Shown here: positions 52,671 through 60,299 of the stretch, piece after piece
Layout: each line of letters starts with the position of its first letter
Position numbering within the stretch: position 1 is the stretch's first letter
Assembly: GCA_910585595.1 (NCBI GenBank)
Contig: CAJUET010000003.1
Span: 101,068-165,067 of the forward strand
Length of the DNA stretch: 64,000 bases
Direction: 5' to 3'
Source: an uncultured Christensenella sp.
GTDB lineage: Bacteria; Bacillota; Clostridia; Christensenellales; Borkfalkiaceae
Notes under the pieces: generated by a model
Told to the model about the DNA's origin: nothing
Seen by the model: only the letters and a program-made list of their open reading frames with translations
Databases searched by the model: none
Position numbers and translations under genes: made by a program

Positions 52671-52692
52671 AAAAAAACGGGGCAACCGCCCC
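52671..52692 (-). terminator. glnS terminator
   Basis: Stem GGGGC-GGTT-GCCCC followed by seven T on the minus strand just past the glnS stop. Confidence 0.9.
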
Positions 52693-52697
52693 ATTAT

Positions 52698-54323
<1,626 letters not shown>

Positions 54324-54450
54324 GGGAATTTCCTCTCAAACCGTTTTCGCATATTATAGCACAGTCCGCACAAAAATGATACTCTTTACACGCGATTTCA
54401 CAAAATTTGTTACGCTTCTCCCAATGCGTCGTGGGCAATGCGGAAGCCGT

Positions 54451-54509
54451 AACGTATGTAGTTATATCGCAAAACTACATACGTTAGGAGACAAGCATTC
54501 TAACTACAT
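54451..54509. promoter_or_regulatory. Operator-like repeats upstream of the small XRE gene
   Basis: A 13-bp perfect inverted repeat: AACGTATGTAGTT (54451-54463) and AACTACATACGTT (54473-54485), 9-bp spacer. A third half-site TAACTACAT lies at 54501-54509, just upstream of the xre -10 box. Likely autoregulatory operator. Confidence 0.65.
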
Positions 54510-54515
54510 CTGTTG

Positions 54516-54521
54516 TAAAAT
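54516..54521 (+). promoter_or_regulatory. xre -10 box, leaderless geometry
   Basis: TAAAAT, then GTTTTT and the ATG at 54528. No good -35 is present. Confidence 0.45.
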
Positions 54522-54527
54522 GTTTTT

Positions 54528-54731
54528 ATGAAAAAATTTGCAGAAAGATTAAAAGAGCTACGCACAGAAAAAAACCTCACGCAAATGCAACTTTCAAAAG
54601 AGACAGGTTTGAGCGCAGGCGCGATCGGCTTTTGGGAAACGGAAAAGAGGATCCCAAACGCAATGGCAATTATTGCGCTTGCCAAATTTTTCGGCGTAAC
54701 GACCGATTATTTATTGGGCGTTACGGACTAA
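54528..54731 (+). CDS. Small XRE-family transcriptional regulator
   Basis: 67 aa; essentially a lone HTH_3/Cro domain: FAERLKELRTEKNLTQMQLSKETGLSAGAIGFWE (residues about 4-37), then NAMAIIALAKFFGVTTDYLLGVTD, the classical end of the domain. There is no Shine-Dalgarno, and the -10 box is six bases before the ATG. Repeated AACTACAT sites just upstream suggest self-control. It lies between divergent glnS and glyS and could influence either. Similar single-domain regulators occur in Clostridia chromosomes and elements. Confidence 0.9.
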   Translation: MKKFAERLKELRTEKNLTQMQLSKETGLSAGAIGFWETEKRIPNAMAIIALAKFFGVTTDYLLGVTD

Positions 54732-54734
54732 CGC

Positions 54735-54763
54735 TTGACGAATCGATCGGAAAAGACTAAAAT
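54735..54763 (+). promoter_or_regulatory. glyS promoter
   Basis: -35 TTGACG (54735-54740), 17-bp spacer, -10 TAAAAT (54758-54763). A leader of about 24 nt with CGGAGAA follows. Confidence 0.75.
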
Positions 54764-54793
54764 ATTTTTGAACTAATTTTTACGGAGAATGTT

Positions 54794-56170
54794 ATGGAAA
54801 AAAGAGCGGTCACTATGGATAAGCTCGTGGCGCTTTGCAAGGCGCGCGGCATCATCTTCCCCGGAAGCGAAATTTACGGCGGCATGGGCAACACTTGGGA
54901 TTACGGTCCCGTGGGCGTGGAGATCAAGAACAACTTGAAACGCGCCTGGTGGAAACGTTTCGTACAGGAGAGCGACAACTCCTACGGCGTTGACGCGGCG
55001 ATCCTTATGAATTCCCGCGTGTGGGACGCGAGCGGACACACGACGTCCTTTTCCGATCCCAAAATGGACTGTAAGGAATGCAAGAGCCGCCACCGCGCCG
55101 ACACGCTGATCGAAGCGCATTCCAAAGGCAAAGTCAACCCCGACGCCATGACGAACGAGGAAATGGAAGCGTATATCGCGGAACACAAAGTCGCCTGCCC
55201 CATCTGCGGAAAGCATAGTTGGACGAATATCCGCACCTTCAACTTAATGTTCGAAACGTCGCGCGGAGTCACCGACGAGAGCCAGAATAAAATCTATCTC
55301 CGCCCCGAAACGGCGCAGGGCGAATTCGTAAATTTTATGAACGTACAGCGCACGACCCGTGCAAAAGTTCCCTTCGGGATCGCGCAAATCGGCAAGGCAT
55401 TCCGCAACGAGATCACGCCCGGAAACTTTATTTTCCGCACGATCGAGTTCGAACAGATGGAACACCAATGGTTCTGCAAAAAGGGTACGGACAGCGATTA
55501 TTACACGGACTATAAACACCGCGCCTGGCATTTCCTCCTCGATCTGGGTTTTGACGAAAGCCGCCTGCGCTTTAAGGATCACGACAAACTTGCGCACTAT
55601 GCAAAAGAGGCGTGCGACATTCAGTATGAATTCCCCATGGGCTGGTCGGAGCTCAACGGCATTCACAACCGCACCGATTACGATCTTTCCCGTCATCAGG
55701 AGTTCTCCGGCAAGACGCTTACCTATATCGACCCCGTGAGCGGCGAACGGTATATTCCGTATGTGATCGAGTACTCGATCGGCGCGGACAGACTTATGCT
55801 TGCAACGCTTGCGGAAGCGTACGACGAAGAAGTTTTAGAGGGCGGGGAAGTGAGAAACGTTCTTAGATTCCACCCCGCGATCGCGGCTTACAAGGCGGCG
55901 GTCCTGCCCCTGCAAAAGAATCTTTCGGAAAAAGCGAAGGAAGTTTTATCGAAGCTTAAAAAACGCTTCCCCGTGATTTACGACGAGGCGGGTTCGATCG
56001 GAAAACGCTACCGCAGACAGGACGAGATCGGAACGCCCTACTGCCTTACGATCGACTTCGATACGCTCGAGGACGGTACGGTCACTTTGCGCGACCGCGA
56101 CAGCATGGAGCAGATCCGCCTGACTCCCGAAGAAGCGATCAGATTCATCGAAGAAAAAATCACGTTTTAA
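54794..56170 (+). CDS. glyS: Glycine--tRNA ligase (dimeric type)
   Basis: 458 aa, the single-chain alpha2 form (archaeal/eukaryotic-like and common in low-GC Firmicutes), not the tetrameric GlyQ/GlyS. It opens VALCKARGIIFPGSEIYGG, followed by LRPETAQGEFVNF (motif 2 area), FIFRTIEFEQMEHQWF and the motif 3-like segment IEYSIGADRLMLATLAEAY. The C-terminal anticodon-binding domain ends the chain. It has a promoter with normal leader and a strong terminator, so it is monocistronic. No T-box is seen. Confidence 0.96.
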   Translation: MEKRAVTMDKLVALCKARGIIFPGSEIYGGMGNTWDYGPVGVEIKNNLKRAWWKRFVQESDNSYGVDAAILMNSRVWDASGHTTSFSDPKMDCKECKSRHRADTLIEAHSKGKVNPDAMTNEEMEAYIAEHKVACPICGKHSWTNIRTFNLMFETSRGVTDESQNKIYLRPETAQGEFVNFMNVQRTTRAKVPFGIAQIGKAFRNEITPGNFIFRTIEFEQMEHQWFCKKGTDSDYYTDYKHRAWHFLLDLGFDESRLRFKDHDKLAHYAKEACDIQYEFPMGWSELNGIHNRTDYDLSRHQEFSGKTLTYIDPVSGERYIPYVIEYSIGADRLMLATLAEAYDEEVLEGGEVRNVLRFHPAIAAYKAAVLPLQKNLSEKAKEVLSKLKKRFPVIYDEAGSIGKRYRRQDEIGTPYCLTIDFDTLEDGTVTLRDRDSMEQIRLTPEEAIRFIEEKITF

Positions 56171-56177
56171 ATAACAT

Positions 56178-56217
56178 ATAAAAGCGCCCGCCGTAGTTAC
56201 ACGGCGGGCGCTTTTAT
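56178..56217. terminator. Two-way terminator between glyS and the SSB-like gene
   Basis: Perfect 17-bp stem ATAAAAGCGCCCGCCGT with its complement and a 6-base loop. It serves the converging glyS and SSB-like genes. Confidence 0.92.
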
Positions 56218-56243
56218 ATTGCGGAAATTCCGCTTTACGATTT

Positions 56244-56921
56244 TTATGATTCGCCCGGCATTGCGTATAAGTCGAATTCGCCTTCCAAATCGAAATTTTC
56301 GCCGTCTTCGAACGCCGCGAGTTTACTGACCGAAACTTCGTAGGCGGTCATGGTGACGACGTCCGTTTCCGAGAGTCTTTTCTGATATTCGCGGCTTTGA
56401 ATCCTGCCCGAGAGCGCAACTCTGTCGCCTACTTTCAGATTTTGCACAAAGCGCGCGTTTCTGCCCCAGGCGATACAGGGGATATAGTCAGACTTGTTAT
56501 AAGCGCGGTTGACCGCTAAAAGCACGTCTGCAATTTCACGGTTGAAGGGCGTCGTGCGGTAGACGGGCGGCTTACAGATATATCCCGAAAGAACGATGCT
56601 GTTCGGGTTATTGCCCGCATTGTCTTCCACGAGTTCGCGCACGAATACCGTGAGCATCAAGCGCGATTTTCCGTTTTCGAGTTTGTTGTAACTGCGGAAC
56701 TGACCGAGCGCGGAAATAACGCTTCCCGGCTTTAAATCGCTGCTCTTGATCAGCCGTTCCGATACGGTCACAGGCAGAATATCTGCCTGCCCGGAAAGCC
56801 GCATGACCTGCACGAAAAATTCATAGAACCCTTCGCCGTACACCTCGTGCGAAAACTTCGCTTCCGACACGATTTCTCCCATCACATAGACCCTGTTGTT
56901 TTTTTCCGCAAAGTAATCCAT
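56244..56921 (-). CDS. Single-stranded DNA-binding-like protein with two OB folds
   Basis: 225 aa. Two SSB-type OB units in tandem: about 8-95 (NNRVYVMGEIVSEAKFSHEVYG... in part) and about 108-205 (NSIVLSGYICKPPVYRTT... IPCIAWGRNARFVQNLKVGDRVALSGRI in part). The second unit matches the SSB consensus (IAWGRNARF, GDRVALSGR). The last 20 residues are acidic, as in SSB tails, but there is no DDDIPF end. A role in DNA replication or repair is inferred. GGAGG precedes the ATG at 56921. It may share a transcript with the deacetylase upstream. Confidence 0.75.
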   Translation of the reverse strand: MDYFAEKNNRVYVMGEIVSEAKFSHEVYGEGFYEFFVQVMRLSGQADILPVTVSERLIKSSDLKPGSVISALGQFRSYNKLENGKSRLMLTVFVRELVEDNAGNNPNSIVLSGYICKPPVYRTTPFNREIADVLLAVNRAYNKSDYIPCIAWGRNARFVQNLKVGDRVALSGRIQSREYQKRLSETDVVTMTAYEVSVSKLAAFEDGENFDLEGEFDLYAMPGES

Positions 56922-56961
56922 AACTACCTCCAAAGGTTTTTCTTTTTGCTTATTTTTCGTT

Positions 56962-57732
56962 TTACGACGTAGCTTTCGAAATTTGTTTTCCCGTACTGTC
57001 TACAATGTAATTTTCCTTATAAATAAGTTCCCCGATCGGAACGAACTCGAACCCGTTCGCCCGAAGTTTATCGATGACGATGGGAAGCGCTTCCGCAGTG
57101 TGTAAGCCGTTGTTGTGGCACAAAATGATGGATCCGCTCTTTGTGCGCGATACGATCCTCTGCGCAATATCGGAAGCGGACAGATCTTTCCAGTCAAGGG
57201 AATCGACGTCCCACTGGATGGGATACAGCCCCATGTTGTTCGAGGTGTTTATAAGCAGGTCGTCGTAGTCGCCGTAGGGCGGACGGAACAGATTGACGGG
57301 CTTGCCCGTGACCTTTTCGATCGCCGCGCATGAAGTTTTGAATTCGCTTTCGATTTCGCTCTCGCTGAGCTTGCTCATGTAGGAGTGCGTCGCGCTGTGC
57401 GTTCCCACCTCGTGCCCTGCGTCGCTGACTTTTTTTAAATATTCGGGATACTTTTCCGCCCAGAACTGCACCGTGAAAAAAGTCGCCTTTACGTTCTTTT
57501 CATCGAGGTGCTTTAAAATTTCGTCGGTCGAATCGACGCCCCATGCGCAATCAAAACTGATCGCGATCTTATTGTCCTCTCTTCCTACCGAGTAGATCGG
57601 AAGCGCGCGCTTGCCCGTCCAATACGCCTGCGCCGCGTCCGTTGCGGTTGCGGTAAGAATTCCCGCCGTCAGAAGAACGACCAGCGCCAGCGCCGTTAAT
57701 GCTGATTTAAGTCGAAACGTAATAAACTTCAT
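56962..57732 (-). CDS. Polysaccharide deacetylase, PdaB-like
   Basis: 256 aa. A membrane helix or signal (about 10-30) is followed by a NodB fold: ISFDCAWG carries the catalytic aspartate, VGTHSATHSYM the two zinc histidines (H-x3-H), then NLFRPPYGDYDDL and WDVDSLDWKDL, and ILCHNNGLHTAEALP near the end. PdaB-type enzymes act on peptidoglycan during sporulation. I chose the ATG at 57732 (MKFITFRLK) with GGGTG upstream. The target (peptidoglycan or another glycan) is inference. Confidence 0.85.
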   Translation of the reverse strand: MKFITFRLKSALTALALVVLLTAGILTATATDAAQAYWTGKRALPIYSVGREDNKIAISFDCAWGVDSTDEILKHLDEKNVKATFFTVQFWAEKYPEYLKKVSDAGHEVGTHSATHSYMSKLSESEIESEFKTSCAAIEKVTGKPVNLFRPPYGDYDDLLINTSNNMGLYPIQWDVDSLDWKDLSASDIAQRIVSRTKSGSIILCHNNGLHTAEALPIVIDKLRANGFEFVPIGELIYKENYIVDSTGKQISKATS

Positions 57733-57897
57733 CGCAACACCCATATAATATCATTATTTTGTCGGAAAAATGTGACGGGTTTTGTCGATTTTTCAGAGGG
57801 ATCGTCGAAAATATCTTTCCTGTAAAAAACGCCCGCCCGCCGTATTCTCCGCATTATATCTATGGGACAGTCATATGGAATATGCTTGTTTTAAAAT

Positions 57898-57927
57898 GAA
57901 AAACAAGGCAACTTTCGTTGCCTTGTT
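57898..57927 (-). terminator. Terminator of the candidate RNA
   Basis: Perfect 11-bp stem AACAAGGCAAC/GTTGCCTTGTT with a 4-base loop, followed on the minus strand by TTTCATTTT. Confidence 0.75.
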
Positions 57928-58076
57928 ATATCAGGTCTGCACCAAACAAAAAAATGACGCCCGCGGCGAAAACTCACCTTTACTGTTATCTCGGAATCAA
58001 ATCGGAGATTCTTCGGAAAAATTTGCACGGCTAAGCGGCTTGACTATAAACGTTTTTATACGGTGCGCTTTGACCC
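57898..58076 (-). ncRNA. Candidate structured RNA of about 180 nt (6S-like layout)
   Basis: Fills most of the gene-free stretch 57745-58208. On the minus strand a consensus-like promoter (58083-58111) starts RNA at about 58076, and an 11-bp terminator hairpin ends it. The RNA 5' end GGGUC and GCACC pairs with GACCU and GGUGC just before the terminator, closing a long rod. An internal hairpin UAUAAA-AACG-UUUAUA and another around AAUCUC/GAGAU are visible. No convincing reading frame. The layout recalls 6S RNA but no sequence proof is at hand. Confidence 0.55.
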
Positions 58077-58082
58077 ATAGGT

Positions 58083-58111
58083 ATTATAACAAAGAAAAAC
58101 TTTTTTGACAA
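58083..58111 (-). promoter_or_regulatory. Promoter of the candidate RNA
   Basis: Minus strand: -35 TTGTCA (58111-58106), 17-bp spacer, -10 TATAAT (58088-58083). Confidence 0.75.
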
Positions 58112-58208
58112 GCAAATATATCTTTATAAATACATAATATAAAGGCGTATTTTTAGTTGCGCAATTTGTTAAAATAATTATGAAGTTAAAAAGGCGGAAA
58201 ATAATATT

Positions 58209-58451
58209 TTGACAACGAACAGCGCGGTTGCACAACGAATTAAAAAATTGCTGAACGAAAAGCAAATAACGAAATATTGTCTCGAACAAAAATCCGGAGT
58301 TTTTCATGGCGCAATGGACAGAATTTTAACGGACAAAAATAAAACCGTTACGCTTGCAACTTTATATAAACTTGCCCGCGGTTTTGATATGACGATTTAT
58401 GAATTTTTAGACGATGATTTATTCCGCTCGGAAGAATTGGAACTTGACTGA
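58209..58451 (+). CDS. Small XRE-like regulator, first of a tandem pair
   Basis: 80 aa. A helix-turn-helix-like domain: AVAQRIKKLLNEKQITKYCLEQKSG ... TLATLYKLARGFDMTIYEFLDDDLF (residues about 6-70), followed by a short acidic tail. The start is probably the TTG at 58209, since the next gene has the matching start at the same place; GGCGGA lies ten bases upstream. It is more A/T-rich than its surroundings. Likely a DNA-binding protein with unknown target. Confidence 0.75.
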   Translation: MTTNSAVAQRIKKLLNEKQITKYCLEQKSGVFHGAMDRILTDKNKTVTLATLYKLARGFDMTIYEFLDDDLFRSEELELD

Positions 58452-58525
58452 ATAGAATTTTATTTATATGGTGCACTTTGATAACAAAAATAAATATGGT
58501 TGCAAATGCAACCTTAGAGCAAAGT

Positions 58526-58768
58526 ATGAAAATCAGTACGGCAGTAGCAATGCGAATCAGCAAACTTCTTCACGAACGGGGCATTTCGCAATATCGCTTC
58601 GAACGCGATAACGCTATCCCTCATAATACGATGAAAACAATTATGAGCGAAAAAAACAGCAGCGTTAATTTGAAAACGGTCATGCAGTTTGCCCGCGGGT
58701 TCAATATGACCGTTTCTGAATTTTTTAACGATCCCGTCTTCGAAAATCCCGATCTTGAAATCGAATAA
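58526..58768 (+). CDS. Small XRE-like regulator, second of a tandem pair
   Basis: 80 aa, paralogue of the preceding gene: AVAMRISKLLHERGISQYRFERDNAI ... TVMQFARGFNMTVSEFFNDPVF, with the same length and acidic end. Alignment with the first copy (ALL residues from -SAVAQRI / -TAVAMRI onward) supports the ATG at 58526, not an in-frame ATG 48 bases upstream. A small hairpin GGTTGC-AAAT-GCAACC lies just upstream. A terminator follows. Confidence 0.75.
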   Translation: MKISTAVAMRISKLLHERGISQYRFERDNAIPHNTMKTIMSEKNSSVNLKTVMQFARGFNMTVSEFFNDPVFENPDLEIE

Positions 58769-58777
58769 CCGTATCTT

Positions 58778-58803
58778 AAAAACTCCGCTTCCGCGGAGTT
58801 TTT
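58778..58803 (+). terminator. Terminator after the twin regulators
   Basis: Stem AAAAACTCCGC-TTCC-GCGGAGTTTTT with a T run; a second hairpin at 58818-58844 (AAGTCCCCGCG/CGCGGGGACTT) lies just before the convergent comF gene. Confidence 0.88.
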
Positions 58804-58817
58804 GCTTTCATCATTCT

Positions 58818-58844
58818 AAGTCCCCGCGTTTTACGCGGGGACTT
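58818..58844 (-). terminator. Hairpin after comF
   Basis: Eleven-bp perfect stem with a 5-base loop directly after the comF stop. The following T run is weak on the minus strand. Confidence 0.6.
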
Positions 58845-58847
58845 CCG

Positions 58848-59591
58848 TTATTTGTACGGTTCGATGATTCCGAATTGATTCTTTTTCTCTACGCTCGTTA
58901 CAACAACCAGGAACACCGCCTCCGCGCCCGCCTTTTTTAATACTGCGGCAAAGGCGCTTGCAGTCGCGCCCGTTGTAAGAGTATCGTCTACAATCAAAAT
59001 GCGCCTGCCCTTGACCGCCGTGCGGTCGGTGACGTTGAACGCCTCCTTCATATTTTCTTCCCTCCTCTCCCGTGTGAGTTCCCGCTGATCGGCGGTTTCG
59101 CGCTTTTTTTCCGCAACGCGCAAGAGTTCCTTGCCCGTACTCTCCGAAAGCGCTTCGGCAATGAGAAGCGTTTGATTGTAGCCGCGCTTTTTGACCGCCT
59201 TCTCCGTCATAGGTACAAAGGTCAATGCGTCCGCGTCGCCAAACTCCCGCAAAACGAGCGGCGTAAGTTCCTCCGCAAACAAGCGGTATAAATATTTACT
59301 TCCCGTCTTGAACAGCCGCACAAGCTTGGCGGCGTCCCCCTCGTGCACCCACAGAGAACGCGCCTTCCCTGTTTCAAGCGGCTTCTGTTTGCAATCGAGG
59401 CAAACGCCTTCCTCTTTGATTCGCCGCCCGCAGAAAGGGCATACCGTTTTGTTGTTGTACGGTAGCTCCTCTTTGCAGTTTTTGCAGAGCCGTTTCCCGT
59501 CGAACACCTCTTTTCCGCAATTATCGCAGGTAAAATTATGCGTATCGTCGTAGCGGGAAATCTTCTTTTGTATGAGCTCGATCAACTTCAT
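58848..59591 (-). CDS. comF: ComF family phosphoribosyltransferase-like protein
   Basis: 247 aa. Two zinc ribbons at the N-terminus (C22, C25, C36, C39 and C51, C54, C64, C67) are followed by a type I PRTase fold with FVPMTEKAVKKRGYNQTLLIAEAL and the PRPP loop ILIVDDTLTTGAT. ComF proteins assist handling of incoming single-stranded DNA during transformation. With comEC in the same window, at least part of a competence machinery exists. AAGGAAAA precedes the ATG. Its upstream neighbour is terminated before it, so it has its own promoter or reads through. Confidence 0.9.
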   Translation of the reverse strand: MKLIELIQKKISRYDDTHNFTCDNCGKEVFDGKRLCKNCKEELPYNNKTVCPFCGRRIKEEGVCLDCKQKPLETGKARSLWVHEGDAAKLVRLFKTGSKYLYRLFAEELTPLVLREFGDADALTFVPMTEKAVKKRGYNQTLLIAEALSESTGKELLRVAEKKRETADQRELTRERREENMKEAFNVTDRTAVKGRRILIVDDTLTTGATASAFAAVLKKAGAEAVFLVVVTSVEKKNQFGIIEPYK

Positions 59592-59601
59592 CGTTTTCCT
59601 T

Positions 59602-59631
59602 AAAAAATACGGCGGACATCCGTCCGCCGTA
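59602..59631 (-). terminator. Terminator after the acidic zinc-ribbon gene
   Basis: Ten-bp perfect stem TACGGCGGAC/GTCCGCCGTA, 4-base loop, followed by six T on the minus strand. Confidence 0.9.
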
Positions 59632-59643
59632 AACGCCTTTTAT

Positions 59644-60135
59644 TTAAAAATCGTCGTCGTCCTGTTTGTCGTCATCATCGTCGTCATCGTCGCCCGAAAG
59701 GGTATAGATTTCGTCGCCCGTAACGTATTCGAGATCCTCTTCCTCTACGCTTGCAAACTCCTCTTCTTCGTCCTCTTCGTTTTCCTCTGCGAACTCCTCT
59801 TCCAGGGATTCGTCGAGTTCTCCGATCTCCGCATCCGCCTCGTCCGTATCGTCAAGGTAATTCCTCCACTCGTCGTCCTCTTCGGGGTCGGGTTCTTCCT
59901 CGTCGATCTCCGCCTTCTTGCGGCACTCTTCGCACATTTTGTCGCCCGAGCGCATCATGTTTTCGCCGCAGATCGGGCAAAGCTCGGTGGGAAGCTCGTT
60001 CTCTTCCTCTTCTTCCAATTCGTCCGCGTCCGTTTTCATTCCCTTCATTTCTTTCATACAAACGTCGCAGTAAGACTGTTTTTCACCGTCGATATAATTC
60101 AGTTCGCACCGCGGACATTTTATATAACGTACCAT
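59644..60135 (-). CDS. Hypothetical acidic zinc-ribbon protein
   Basis: 163 aa. Two four-cysteine clusters at the N-terminus (C7, C10, C23, C26; C53, C56, C68, C71) are followed by an extremely acidic tail, ending with eight Asp in a row and DDDDF. It opens MVRYIKCPRCELNYIDGEK. The family was not recognised. Such tails can mimic nucleic acid or bind basic proteins. No signal peptide. Confidence 0.65.
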   Translation of the reverse strand: MVRYIKCPRCELNYIDGEKQSYCDVCMKEMKGMKTDADELEEEEENELPTELCPICGENMMRSGDKMCEECRKKAEIDEEEPDPEEDDEWRNYLDDTDEADAEIGELDESLEEEFAEENEEDEEEEFASVEEEDLEYVTGDEIYTLSGDDDDDDDDKQDDDDF

Positions 60136-60261
60136 AGTTTCCCCTCCGCACGGACGAATTGTACCGTCCGTAAATAAAGCTAATAAATTATATTAGTTAT
60201 TATTTTTTTTGTAAACTGTTTTTAGTCAGTTTTTTGAAATTTTTTGTTCTTTTTTGTAAAG

Positions 60262-60283
60262 AAAAACCGCCCCGAAGGGCGGT
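60262..60283 (-). terminator. Terminator after the 770-aa lipoprotein gene
   Basis: Stem ACCGCCC-TTCG-GGGCGGT followed by a T run on the minus strand, about 16 bases after the stop codon. Confidence 0.9.
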
Positions 60284-60299
60284 CTGCCGTTTTTATAGG

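Noticed and set aside
57782..58108. 108-aa open frame on the plus strand
   Set aside because: No ribosome site, no family, and it runs against the promoter and terminator of the candidate RNA.
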